Shown: piece after piece, positions 11,436 through 21,632 of the stretch
Layout: every line of letters starts with the position of its first letter
How positions within the stretch are numbered: position 1 is the first letter of the stretch
From: Mercenaria mercenaria
Lineage: Eukaryota; Mollusca; Bivalvia; Venerida; Veneridae
Length of the DNA stretch: 64,000 nt
Direction: 5' to 3'
Assembly (NCBI RefSeq): GCF_021730395.1
Contig: NC_069361.1
Location: 78,935,001 to 78,999,000, forward strand
Translations under genes and position numbers: made by a program
The notes under the pieces: model-generated
Told to the model about the DNA's origin: nothing
What the model saw: only the letters and a program-made list of their open reading frames with translations
Database searches by the model: none

Positions 11436-12371
11436 ATTTAGGAAGTGTCTAGGGGTACGGATCCGTACCTCTAGAATCTGATTCTAGAGGTACGGATCCG
11501 TACCTCTAGACAAGCCTGTTAGGGGTTTTCTAGGGGTACGGACCTCCTTTTTCTAGAGATTTAGGGTTATTTATATCTTAAATTTTGTTGAAAATGAAAT
11601 AACAACAAAGTCTTAACCAGTCTTCACTTAAAACTTGGATCTAATTGGTTTACAGATACCAGCGTTCGTCCGATTGTTTACCTTCTCTTTCAAAACCTAA
11701 ATAACCGAGGAACTACAAATGAATACACTGTTCTGTGCCGACAGGAATTATATAGTTTGTTATCAAATAAACTGTTGATAACAGCTAGATTAATGAATGA
11801 ATCTATCCCTTAAATGAATTCTATTTGAAATTCAGCAAATAAATAAATAAATTAGGCATAATAATATGCACCAATCTATTTTGTTATTTAACAATGTACA
11901 TTGTTGTATAATGACAATCGGCACGGAACTTTAATAATCAATTAAGCGACATTAAGTAAAAGAAACTGTTTGTGAAAACGTCCCATGTATCTCGTAACGG
12001 CAACCAAATGTGTGAAAAAGGGCTAATTATCAATTAAAAATGGTTTTACCCCAACATACTTAAAATTATTTTGTTTAATCTTCATATCTTTTTTTTCTGC
12101 CCGTTCGAAACTTCGTGATTTATTTGGTGTTCTTTGGTTATTTACGTTCCGAAAGAAAATGTAACAAATCGGATGAATGTTGTTATCTGTAAACCATTTA
12201 GATCCAAGTTTAAGGTGAATTCTGATGAAATGTTATTTGTTATTTCATTTTCAACAAAATTAAAATGTAAATGACCTTTAATCTCTAGAAAAATGGAGGT
12301 CCGTACCCCTAGAAAACCCCTAACAGACTTGTCTAGAGGTACGGATCCGTACCCCTAGACACTTCCTTAAA
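11436..12371. mobile_element. Fold-back element with arms of about 300 bp
   Basis: The outer ends read AGGAAGTGTCTAGGGG and the inverse. The inverted match continues inward with decay for about 300 bp (for example aacttggatctaat near 11630 against attTAGATCCAAGTT near 12200). Three 28-bp palindromes centred on GTACGGATCCGTAC lie in the arms at 11448-11475, 11483-11510 (perfect) and 12332-12359; the left arm has one extra. The centre (about 11750-12070) is AT-rich with no ORF. Confidence 0.75.
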
Positions 12372-12606
12372 TTTATTAATTTAATCATGTTCATCCAGAT
12401 AATTCTTTTAATCTATTAAAGTGTATAATGTAATTAGAATAAAGACTAATGTAGCTCTCTATTTGCTTTACATTTGGTAGAACTAGTGACATTTTTGACC
12501 CCATCATCATAATGTATACAGTTTAAATTTTAGTTCATTGACATACCCAATAATAAACTAAAGGTTTTTATGAACATTTTAAGTTTTAAACTAAATCTAT
12601 TTTCAG

Positions 12607-12712
12607 GTATAGCATCATGTGTATATTAAATTTGGCACACATGAATGAATTGAGACCTTATCAACGTATTGTGTTCAAAGAAGACTTAACGAATCCAGCA
12701 GTTCAAAAACAT
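12607..12712 (+). CDS. Candidate exon upstream of the 2OG oxygenase core
   Basis: A good acceptor (ctattttcag) and a consensus donor (gtaagtat) bound 106 bases that are open in one frame: one base completing a codon, then 35 codons ending NPAVQKH. It ends in phase 0, as the oxygenase exon at 29826 begins in phase 0. The join would read NPAVQKH-IFRLCRYFPEG, plausible just before the family's RLxRY segment. I do not recognise the 35 residues themselves, the intron would be 17 kb, and the exon lies inside the 4.7-kb TIR-bounded segment. It could instead be a chance open stretch. Confidence 0.4.
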
Positions 12713-13567
12713 GTAAGTATACTGGCATTATATATTACTATATACATGTATACACTACCAATACCATAGTTGTATGTTTGATTGAATGTGGGCAATTGAA
12801 AAAGAATTTCCTGAACATGACTTAATAGATCAATTTTAAAACTTATTTCCATCAAAGTCATGGCAGGTTTTATAATCTCCTATAAGTCCAAATCAATTTA
12901 CCGTATAATAATTAAAAATACCAAATTAAGTAATCACAATTTGAGGTGTAAGTGCAGGTAACTGGCAGAAATCAAACTAAGTTACTATTTATTATAACAA
13001 TATGGTAATGGTAATAGCTCATAAGCACAATCTAGTAATCATTTTCCCAAATCATTGAATATCTGTCTGCCATCGTTGGAATCTTATCAACATTTGAAAT
13101 CCAATTTAAGAAAATAAGTTTCTTGAAAAGTATAACAAGTAATGTTACAGTTGTTACTGGATTAAATCTGCAGTGTTGCCTGTATCATAAAGATGCACTA
13201 TTTTGAAACTATAAACAAAGGAAAAAAAACTAATGAAGAAACTGCTTTTATGGTTTAATATCTCTTGGTTTATTACATCTTCAGGTTTTGCAGTGAGACG
13301 AATGGTGACAATGGCTTTGTGGCAGTTAGTAAAATAAAAAACTGTGGCATTTTACACTGATAATGACTACCATTTATAGAAAATTTCTCAACCAATAGTG
13401 ACATTCAATTGAAAGTAATAGCTTATCTTACACTGACTATACATCAGAATGGTGTTGAAAAAACCATGGCAAAAAGTGGAAAATACTGATCAATATACTT
13501 CAAAGACTTTGGAACTGAGTAGAAAATGGTGACATTTTAGCACCATATTGTGTGTATATTTTTTCTT
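12713..13567. other. Intron-like sequence, nothing recognised
   Basis: This is AT-rich non-coding sequence between the candidate exon and the next MITE remnant. Confidence 0.4.
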
Positions 13568-13740
13568 GCATCCGCACAGTCCGTTCGGGATCCATGCTGT
13601 TCACTAATGGTTTCAATGGTTGCAATATAGCATTTGAAAGCGAACAGCATGGATCCTGACCAATTCGAGCTGATGCACAGGCTGGTCTGTATCCATGCTG
13701 ATCGCAAAGCCATTATGTTGGTTTTCTCCTGGCACGGCTC
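13568..13740. mobile_element. Palindromic MITE, left-truncated copy
   Basis: It carries GCATCCGCACAGTCC, GATCCATGCTGTTCACTA, AGCATGGATCCTGACC and the right arm ATGTTGGTTTTCTCCTGG ending GGCTC. It matches the right three quarters of the family copies at 43411 and 63258; the left arm is gone. Confidence 0.75.
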
Positions 13741-13794
13741 ATATATAAATTTGTTTCATGCATGTAAATAATGTTTTGCTTATGGTATTTTGTC

Positions 13795-14140
13795 AGCACA
13801 GGTAATGAAACACTAAAAAAACATAAAATATTTTGTTAGTGTTTTGTTTAAATTTGTAACCTTGTCTTTTGCATATCATATGTTTTGTTGGTATTTTGTT
13901 AGCAGTGTTTTGTTAGTGTTTTCTTTGGCACATATAATAAAATACTAATAAAACATAAAGTATTCTGTTAGTGTTTTGTATAAGCCTTATTTGCATATCA
14001 TGTTTTGTTGGTATTTCGTTAGCAATGTTTTGTTAGTGTTTTGTTAGTGTTTTGTTACCTCATTTGCATGTCATTTGCTATACTAATAAAACATCATCAA
14101 AACACAGTATAGTATTAGTGTTTTGTTTAAGTGTTTTGTT
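13795..14140. repeat. Right subterminal array of TTTTGTTAGTGT motifs
   Basis: Repeated attttgttagtgttttgtt and related motifs lie just inside the right TIR of the 4.7-kb insertion. They are mostly opposite in orientation to the first motifs of the left array. Confidence 0.6.
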
Positions 14141-14529
14141 TCCCATTTTTTTTCGTTTGGGTTATTACTATGCAACCACAAAATTAAAATTCCATTTGCA
14201 AATACAGGTGTTAGAGTAAAGAAATTTGCTGTGACGGGCGTATATTGTGACATTCTTGCACTCTTGTTATATATATCGGTACCAATTATCTTACTTAAAA
14301 CATAATTTCATCTTTAGTGGGAAAACTGATATAAAATCACATGTATTGTACTTTATCATATAAAAGGGGGGTAATTTCATGCATGTACAAAAAAAAAGAA
14401 AGTTAACTTTGGTACTTGTGATCTTGACATTTGCACATGACACAGTGTCTTGGGTTACACCAGAGGATAGGAGCAAAATTTAAAGAACTTGACTGTTGAA
14501 GCCCAAAGGACAGGAACAACAAAAAGAAG

Positions 14530-15315
14530 AAATTCCAAAAAAAATTCCAAGTCCACAAAAAAATTCTTACATCATGTAAAGTTCAGTTATGTCCAAATAC
14601 ATCTAAAAATTGGATGTACCATCCACGTTGTACCACAGAAAATTGGTCTCGGTTTTTCCCTATGGCCAAAAATAAAAAAAGTTTCAAAATAAGCTATTTA
14701 TAGTAACAAAAAAGGGAAGTAATACAAAAAAAAAATTATTGTAAGAGAACAAAAAAGGGATCTGCCATGCAGAGCAATATACACAAAGCAAAGTCATATA
14801 TGACCTTTGACCCCTAAGTGTGACCTTGACCTTGAAGCGAGTCATCCAAAACATGCGCTCTGCATGTCGCCTCAGTGTGGTGAATATTTGTGCCAAGTTT
14901 CTTTGAAATCCTTCAAGCATTTCAAGAGTTACAGAGCGGACACAGCAAAGTCATATATGACCTTTCACTCCTAAGTGTGACCTTGACCTTGAAGCTAGTC
15001 ATCCAAAACAAGTGCTCTGCACGTCCTCTCAGTGTGGTGAACATTTGTGCCAAGTTTCTTTGAAATCCTTCAAGCAGTTTAAGAGTTACAGAGTGGACAC
15101 GAAACACACTCATATGACCTTTGACCCCTGTGACCTTGACCTTGAAGCTAGTCATCCGAAACAAGCACTCTGTACGTCGTCTCCGTGTTGTGAACATTTG
15201 TGTCAGGTTTCTTTGAAATCTTTCAAGGGGTTACAGAGCGGACACGAAATTGCTAACAGACGGACGGACGGACACCAGCGTCATAACATAATACGTCCCT
15301 TCGGGCGTATAAAAA
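14530..15315 (-). mobile_element. Core-repeat element, TATACGCCC type, inverted, different core
   Basis: On the minus strand it starts TTTTTATACGCCCGAAGGG (15315 downward) and carries about three monomers of about 150 bp (14790-15250), different from those at 6885. It then runs into the same kind of tail (inverse of cttccctttgttactat at about 14700-14730). So the ends and tail of one family enclose a different satellite core. The 3' terminus is degraded. Confidence 0.65.
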
Positions 15316-15588
15316 GTTACAGACCAGACAAAAAAAATACCAAAAAATGTTCTACCTCCAAAGGTGACCTTAACCTTGGGGCTAGGGGTCTGGGTCTTCC
15401 ACATGATATATCAACTCATTATGGGGAACATTTGTGCAAAGTAATTCTAAAATTCTTTATATAAATATAAAACCTCTCGAATGACCCGCGAAAATATGCT
15501 TTTACAGTATCCAGTGATGGGTCAGTGATGACGGACACATGGCTATCATAAAGCTTATAGTTTTGATTTGCGCAGGTGAGCTAAAAAA
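15316..15588 (-). repeat. Core-repeat element remnant
   Basis: Degenerate monomer text (aggtgaccttaaccttggggc) ends in GCAGGTGAGCTAAAAAA at 15570-15587, the inverse of the TTTTTAGCTCACC terminus seen at 23634 and 37903. Confidence 0.5.
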
Positions 15589-16040
15589 ACATTGCTGAAA
15601 AAGACAAGGGACAATAAACAAATAACTTCTGCTTAAACATCAAAGAAACATACTTATGTGGTGAGTTATCAGAAAGAACTTGATAAAGAACTCTGAAAAA
15701 GCTAACCCCAGTCAAATTATTTCACCTGAAAATTTGAAATTAATTTAGAACTGTATTAGACTCGGAATAGAGCTTGAAGATGTATGTGAGACAAAATGAC
15801 AATATTGTATGGAATGTCCTCAGTAAATGCCTGATGAAATGTTGATAAAAAAAGCTGACTTTTAGAGTCTAGAAACTTTTTTTTCTGTAAGTGTTAACAA
15901 CTTCAGCTTTGTCTAGTATATACTTAACACCAATAAAACAGTTTAATGGTTTCATGCAAAATATTGTCACATTAAAAAGACCCATCAAAGTACCAAATTT
16001 ACTTCCATACCCATTTCAGTAAGTTCATTATTTTTAATAT
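15589..16040. other. No gene seen
   Basis: This is AT-rich with no ORF or recognised repeat. It is probably downstream flank of the minus-strand gene that ends near 16040. Confidence 0.4.
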
Positions 16041-16046
16041 TTTATT
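16041..16046 (-). terminator. Poly(A) signal AATAAA
   Basis: A canonical AATAAA on the minus strand lies 128 bases beyond the stop codon of the exon at 16174, a normal 3' UTR spacing. Confidence 0.5.
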
Positions 16047-16173
16047 CTTTATGAGAAAAAAGATGATATGCTAACAATTAACGGTGACAATTCTAAAGCT
16101 ATTTTTGATATTCATTCTACAGTACAATCAATTAAAAAACATCCATCCTTAGCATTACAATAGCTTGGCAAGG

Positions 16174-16458
16174 TCATTCGGTCAAATTGTTATGTAGCTT
16201 TAGAGTTTCCCCAAATTGTTGTTGCACACCATCTCTTTGGTATGTCAGACAGATGTTGTGAGTCTGACATAGTGGTGTCACATGTGGATGACCAGGACGT
16301 GCAAGTTCAGCTACTGATCCCCTTGTGATGTACTTACAATGAAGATGTGAAACTGATGACTCCTGAACTCTAAAATCGAAGTCAGAGCTGTACATGACAT
16401 GTAAGAAGAGTCTAAATACTGTAGCCAGCTGAACATGATTCGGACAGTTTGAAAAGTC
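16174..16458 (-). CDS. Terminal exon of an unrecognised gene
   Basis: The open frame runs from an upstream stop at 16459 to TGA at 16174. Its residue usage is even and protein-like, without the low-complexity bias of random AT-rich ORFs: for example VFRLFLHVMYSSDFDFRVQE, then SSVSHLHCKYITRGSVAELA, then a His/Cys/Gln-rich tail ending KLHNNLTE. AATAAA follows 128 bases downstream. The frame is open 21 codons upstream of its first ATG (16395), so I read it as the last exon of a spliced gene. Possible acceptors are near 16458 (TAATGAG) and 16430 (GGCTACAG); neither is decisive. I found no partner exon upstream and do not recognise the family. Confidence 0.45.
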   Translation of the reverse strand, partial: DFSNCPNHVQLATVFRLFLHVMYSSDFDFRVQESSVSHLHCKYITRGSVAELARPGHPHVTPLCQTHNICLTYQRDGVQQQFGETLKLHNNLTE

Positions 16459-16699
16459 TCATTACAATAGTTATAAAGACACTAATAAATTTTTTATACA
16501 TGATAAGTGATACACTTTATTTCAAATACATGTAATTGTTTTCACATCAAAACATACAGGAATTACCTACGCACAAGCATACACATGACTTTCAATACAG
16601 GCGTTCACACTTCAAATGCTGTATAAACAAGAAACACATCCACATCATGAAACCAGGTTTGCAATGTTTTGATATGAATACTCCTCCTAGCAACTGAAA

Positions 16700-17073
16700 A
16701 GTTGTAATATGTGTAACGCAATTCTAACATTTATTTTATGAAAATTATACTCCTTTTAAACTTAGAATTTCAGGTTAAATTTTTGCATGTACGCTGGTAT
16801 CTCTAGAACTACTTGTCCGAATGAATAACTTTACCAATTTATTTGGGTTTTACGGCGTACCAACAAGTAAAACTTGACCAAATGTTTTCAGATTCTCCAC
16901 ATGTCTTTGGCATCATGGGATGACCTCACATGGAAAATTTCATAACTCTGGCTCACATGTTAGCAGAATTTTTCCACTTTTTTCAACTAAGAAAATTTTG
17001 CTTAAACTTTTGTAAACTAGGCTAATATAGGCAGAAGGGCTTCAAATAGTTGAGGGTGCTGACAGCTCTTGTT
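16700..17073 (+). repeat. Degenerate core-repeat element, GACTATTC type
   Basis: Monomer text (gcatgtacgctggtatctc) is followed by the terminus GCTGACAGCTCTTGTT at 17058-17073. A short SINE tail piece (ATTTGGGTTTTACGGCGTAC) lies inside at 16841-16865. Confidence 0.5.
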
Positions 17074-17080
17074 CATCTTT

Positions 17081-17486
17081 AGGTCAGAGACCACCAATTC
17101 AAAAAAGTACAGGGAACTTACTGGGAATGAGGTAAGTGTATACCTGGGAATAAGGTAACGTCTGTGCGTTCTGATTGGTCAGTCATGTAAACAAACCCAG
17201 GAAGTGATTATTTTTTCAAAATTGATATTTTTTCACTGCAGTGTATTGAGAAAAAGTTTTATCAAACGAATTTCTCCCGCCATGTCAATGATGTAAACAG
17301 GGGGTCATCTCATTCACATGAAAATTACTTAAATAAAGTATCACTATTCATATGTTTTTTGTCCGATATTTTGGTAAAAAATGAAAAACTTGTAATTAGA
17401 TATACATGTTTCGATGTATGGAAGGCCGTACATGACATAATGTTACAATATAAGTCTATGGGAAAACAATTGGTGGTCTCTAACCT
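17081..17486. mobile_element. MITE with AGGTYAGAGACCACCAATT ends
   Basis: The left end AGGTCAGAGACCACCAATT is matched by the inverse AATTGGTGGTCTCTAACCT on the right with one mismatch. The 360-bp interior has no ORF. The flanks share a TTT, which is too short to call the duplication. Confidence 0.75.
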
Positions 17487-17731
17487 TTAAGTAACCTTGA
17501 CCTTGAACCCAGTGGCCTTAAATTCCAACTGTCATCTCCATCTATGCTGCCTACAATCTAAGTTTCTTATTCCTAACTGAAGTTACTGACCGGAAACCAT
17601 ATTATATCTTTAGTAACAGTGACCTTGACCATAAATGCAATCCCAACCTTTGACTCAGAAATGCTACCAACACAACAAGTTTGGTAACACTAGATCAATC
17701 ACCACTAAAGTAACTGAGCAGAAATGGTATG

Positions 17732-18602
17732 TTTGACACCTCCTGCCTGAAAAACAACATACCCCATTCTAACAACCAGGTAGACCTAGTTAAAAAAATT
17801 TTTTAATTTTCTAATATTTACGTTTGAAGAGTTTCTTATAATCTGAAGCCTGCGTTCTTAATATATATCTATAACGTATAATTACTGCCTTTAAATGAGG
17901 TCGATAAATCCTCATATTGACCTTGAAGGTTAATTGGATAAAGTGAAATCAAATGCAAACATTAATTTTAGCAAACATATGTGCCCCTACCTGCCATGAC
18001 TGTCTTGAGGTAACTGAGGTGAAGTCTCGACAATACACTTGTCCACTTCATGTTTATGATGTATACCAAGTTTTATATAAAGATATATTAAGAAACTTTG
18101 GAGAAATATTGTAAAGTTTAAAAAGGGTCATAACTGAAGAAAAACTGGACAAGATAGCCCTAACACAACATACCCAAATACATGGGATGTTGACAAGGTA
18201 TGCCTTGTTTGGCAACTTGAGGAGTGCAGTACACAACGTAGTATGCGACTGGAAGATGGACAGTTCAAAAAGTACATGAATTCCAGGTCTTAGACATGTC
18301 AGCATTAAAAAATATTATGTGGTACCTGCAAAATCATTGAATGCTGCATGCTGAACACACAACTTCACATTTTACCTTTAAATAATCATTTATTTTAAGT
18401 TCCTGTACCCCAGTCTTAACTTCAGATGTCTGCATAAAGATTGTAAGAAATAATGCCCTCGTAACTACATACATTGTATATAAGCCCAGTAATCATTTTT
18501 ACAATAAATAATTTGAAATAAGTACATTCTGTAAGCTCTATAGATAACATGTGAAGAACAAAGTCTGCTGATACCATTGTTTTTCAGGCAGGAGGTGTCA
18601 AA
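17732..18602. mobile_element. DNA transposon relic, 26-bp TIRs
   Basis: TTTGACACCTCCTGCCTGAA continues to AAACAA at the left and is perfectly inverted at the right (18577-18602). The interior is AT-rich and without a convincing ORF. No target duplication is obvious. Confidence 0.75.
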
Positions 18603-18612
18603 ACTTGAAGCA

Positions 18613-19095
18613 AACAAGAGCTGTCACTAATAGTGACAAATGCCCATGAGCATCTATGCCAAGTAATTTTAAAATCCCTTAATGAATGGCAGAGTTATAA
18701 ACTGGACACGAAACAGACCCTGTTAACATTAAATTTGACTTCTAAGTCTGACCTTGACCTTCAAGCTAGGGGTCTGGGTCTTGCACATAACACATCATCT
18801 CCTTATGGTTAACATTTATGCCAAGTTATTTCAAAATCCTTTCATTGATGGCAGATTTATGGACCAGACACGAAAAAGGTTTTAACCTTTGACCTCTAAG
18901 TGTGACCTTGACCTTGGAGCTAGGGGTTTGGATCTTGCGCATGACAAGTCGTCTCATTATAGTGAACATTTAAGTTATTTCAAAATCCCTTTATGGATGG
19001 CAGAGTTACAGTTCGGACAAGAATTTACACAGACACACACACACATGGATGGACAGTGCGATTTTGATATACCCACCTTCGGGTGTCATAAAAAA
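18613..19095 (-). mobile_element. Core-repeat element, inverted
   Basis: It opens AACAAGAGCTGTCACTAATA (hairpin terminus read from the far side), holds about three monomers with tgaccttgaccttggagctagg, and closes ACCTTCGGGTGTCATAAAAA. On the minus strand it therefore runs TTTTTATGACACCC to hairpin plus CTCTTGTT. Confidence 0.7.
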
Positions 19096-19285
19096 TGTGA
19101 TAATCTATTTCAGATGTCACGTAATAAAACAGTTATTGAATGGCTTGCTACTCAATAGTCAAAACCTTTGACCCCCAGTCCTTCGAACCCCAATCCCAGA
19201 CAATAATTCTGACAAGCCATTCATGCGTACTATTTACCAATCTGAAGTTCAGGTTAAGAAACTGTGTGAAAAAATAATTTGATAT

Positions 19286-19291
19286 TTTATT
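19286..19291 (-). terminator. Poly(A) signal AATAAA
   Basis: AATAAA on the minus strand lies about 160 bases past the stop of the microprotein gene at 19450. Confidence 0.45.
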
Positions 19292-19449
19292 GAATGCCTT
19301 TGTGCATATTATATGTAATTAATCATCTAAACTGCTTAGTCACCATAAACCATAATAACACACAGGCTTTCCCTTACAAGTGAAGCTCTTGCTTCTAAAA
19401 TTTTCACATGATTTCGACAAATGTGTTGAGTAACACAAACAAACAAAAA

Positions 19450-19620
19450 TCAGTCTTTTACTTCTTCTTTTTTCTGTCTCTGTTCTATTAAACTCTTCAT
19501 TTCCCCCTCCACTGACTGAACCCTATTGTCATTAAGGGTTGCTTTCAATGCAATGAACCCAGTCATGAAGACAAGACCTATAACAAATACTCCTCCAGCC
19601 TTTAGTTTTGGTAACACCAT
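19450..19620 (-). CDS. 56-residue single-pass membrane microprotein
   Basis: The ATG at 19620 is preceded by aaaataagt and followed by G, a fair start context. Further upstream the frame has only a TTG, not an ATG, so I begin here. Residues 1-8 (MVLPKLKA) are basic. Residues 9-27 (GGVFVIGLVFMTGFIALKA) form one membrane segment. The rest is a charged, heptad-compatible helix ending QKKEEVKD. This basic stub, one membrane helix and charged coil is the layout of many small mitochondrial inner-membrane assembly or stabilising factors, but I recognise no specific family. An acceptor-like ttttaaatttcag lies upstream at about 19812, so a 5' UTR exon is possible, and AATAAA lies downstream. The short length means chance cannot be excluded. 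Confidence 0.5.
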   Translation of the reverse strand: MVLPKLKAGGVFVIGLVFMTGFIALKATLNDNRVQSVEGEMKSLIEQRQKKEEVKD

Positions 19621-19920
19621 ACTTATTTTAAAACTTGTGCTAAATGTCAAATATCTTAGGTCTGAGCTGTAACCACAGTCAAAAGTTAAACTTCTGCACT
19701 TAATGTTTTGTCATTAAGAAAATGTGTCACAGTTCCAAGTAATGCTTATTCAAAGCATGTGATGAAATGTTGATTAGTTATCTCCCTTTAGTCCTTTAAC
19801 TTCCAACCTGAAATTTAAAAGAGAAAACAGATAAAACAAACAGTTAATAATCTCTGGTGCTTAACTTTAAAAGTATAATTAAAAGAGATATCTAAGTCCT
19901 TAAACTGAATTTATAATGTC

Positions 19921-20930
19921 ATGAGGTTCCAAATATGCATAACAATAGTATTCAGAATCAAAATTGAATGGAGGGGTATTTCATGTAAATCTGACCTTCC
20001 TTCTAATGACCAGAGGAATTTTACCAAAAGTTTCTGTAAAATACATATCCCCCATGATGACCTCTCTGAGGCAACTGGGTATCTTATAATTTATGCTGTG
20101 ACCTTGACCTTTGATCTAATGACCTTGAAAGCAGTCGGGTCATCTACTTACTACAGCAAGTCATCCTATGATATTGAAAACCCGTATCTATGTCCAAACG
20201 CTCTCCATAAATTGATCAATATCGAGGTCAGAGTTATCTTGAACTTTGAGGTACTGACCCCAGAAACAATAGGGTTATCTCCAGACCATGTGCAATCATC
20301 TTATGTCATTTGAAGGAAGTAGGCTGTAGCAGTCTTTAGCAGAGTTGAGACAATTTTCATTTTTGCGGTCACTGTGACCTTGGCTTTCAACCTACTGATC
20401 CCCGAAACAATAGAAGTCCTATATTGACCACATGCAATCATCACATGAAGTTTGATTACTGTAAGCTTAAAAATTCTTCTGTTGTTTAGTAGTAACTATG
20501 CCAGTCTCAAGGTCATTGTAACCTTGCCCTTTGACCTTCTGGCTGTCAAAACTAAAGGTGAACTCTATTAATCACATACAATGATCCTATGATGTTTGAC
20601 TGCTGGCCAAAGTATTCTTTAGTTGTTAGTTAGAACTGTTTTCAGGTCACTGTGACCTTGACCTTTAGACCCTCAAAACATTAGAGGCCATCTGCTGACC
20701 ACAAGCAATCGTCCAATGAAGCTTGATGAGTCATTTATTGACTGCAGACTAAGGTGTGTTTTAATTCCTGAGCAGAAAATGTTTCAGTCTCAAAATAATT
20801 GTGACCTTGATCTTTGACATATGGACATCCAATGCAACAGATGTCAACAGGCAATCATGTTAATAAGTTTGAACGCTGATGGTCTCAGTATTCTCAAAAA
20901 CCAAACAGACCAACAATGAGCAAATCAATA
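19921..20930 (+). repeat. Degenerate core-repeat block
   Basis: Repeating units of about 155-165 bp are built on gtgaccttgacctttga and a catcyratgaagtttgat-like segment. They are strongly diverged from one another. Neither terminus is clear. ORFs in it are readings of the repeat. Confidence 0.55.
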
Positions 20931-20935
20931 TACTA

Positions 20936-21190
20936 TGTTTGTGTTTTTGTTGGGTTTAATATTGCACCAACACAATTATAGTTTATATGGCGACTTTCCA
21001 GCTTTGATGGTGGAGGAAGACCCCAGGTGCCCCTCCATGCACTATTTCATTATGAGCTGGCACCCTGGTAGTACCAGCGACCTTCTGCAAGACAGCTGGA
21101 TGGCTTCCTCACATGAAGAATTCAATGCCCCAAGTGAGGGGCAAGTGATTTGAAGTCAGTGACCTGAACCACTCGGCCACTGAGACTCCT
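20936..21190 (-). mobile_element. tRNA-derived SINE, family A (full copy)
   Basis: On the minus strand the head AGTGGCCGAGTGGTTCAGGT is a Leu/Ser-tRNA-like box A. It is followed by a body with CTTCATGTGAGGAAGCCATC and a tail reading ATTGTGTTGGTGCAATATTA and AACCCAACAAAAAC. The same body recurs at 32455, 39930 and, decayed, 36985 and 62505. Flanks share ATATAC, a weak duplication. Confidence 0.75.
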
Positions 21191-21511
21191 ATATACAGTA
21201 AGATTTGAGTGAATGTGTAGGGGATAGTAGTCAGTAACTTTTGTTAGGAATGAGATATTTTGGTGAAATATTTTGGTGAAAAAAAAAACATATCTGAGGG
21301 AGCTAAGTAACCAAATTTAAATGACATAAAATGAGGGTGTAATTCATGAGATATTTGTGTTGCAGTAATGGGCCTTGTCCCTTCATGATATTTGTGATAA
21401 ATCGGAATAACTATTTTAAGCTTAAATCAAATCCATATAAGAAATAACATGAAAAAGTTCATCAAAACATTGACCTGAAATTCTAAGTAAAAAGGGGTAT
21501 AATTCATGAAA

Positions 21512-21589
21512 TCGAGGGCTTGGAGCGAAACTGGTCTATCTGTATATAGAAATAGAAGCAGATAGACCAGTTTCGCTCTAAGCCCTCGA
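21512..21589. repeat. Short near-perfect hairpin element
   Basis: Two 30-base arms (CGAGGGCTTGGAGCGAAACT onward, and its inverse) have a single mismatch around a 16-base loop. It sits inside a degenerate repeat and has no ORF. It is a minimal MITE or a hairpin-RNA candidate. Confidence 0.75.
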
Positions 21590-21632
21590 AATACTGGCAT
21601 CAGAGTCATGGGCCTTGTGTCATTATTAGTTA

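Larger units (their letters stand above)
9425..14161. mobile_element. 4.7-kb TIR-bounded insertion
   Basis: The left end reads CCCAAACGAAAAAAAT and the right end is its inverse (CGTTTGGG at 14154-14161). TT lies on both sides (9423-9424, 14162-14163), giving a 2-bp duplication when compared with the uninterrupted copy at 8085-8110. Both ends carry arrays of a TTTTGTTAGTGT motif in opposite orientations. The interior holds a TTAA-flanked MITE, a fold-back element, two copies of a palindromic MITE and a likely host-type exon at 12607. No transposase is visible. The superfamily is unknown. Single insertion is the simplest reading, but recombination between two elements with the same ends is possible. 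Confidence 0.65.
8211..14268 (+). mobile_element. Core-repeat element, TATACGCCC type (copy B, split)
   Basis: It starts TTTTTATACGCCCGTTTG three bases after copy A ends, head to tail, and shares the same 157-bp monomers and tail. After 9424 it is interrupted. The missing tail (caccaaaat-style sequence through TTCTTGCACTCTTGTT) resumes at 14162 and finishes at 14268. Comparison with copy A shows that 9425-14161 is an insertion. Confidence 0.75.

Noticed and set aside
15012-15464. 150-codon plus-strand ORF
   Set aside because: It spans the monomers of a core-repeat element and repeats itself with the unit; there is no gene context.
16174-19620. Treating the 16174 exon and the 19450 ORF as one gene
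   Set aside because: The 19450 ORF ends in its own stop with its own AATAAA, and no splice donor before that stop leads to 16458.
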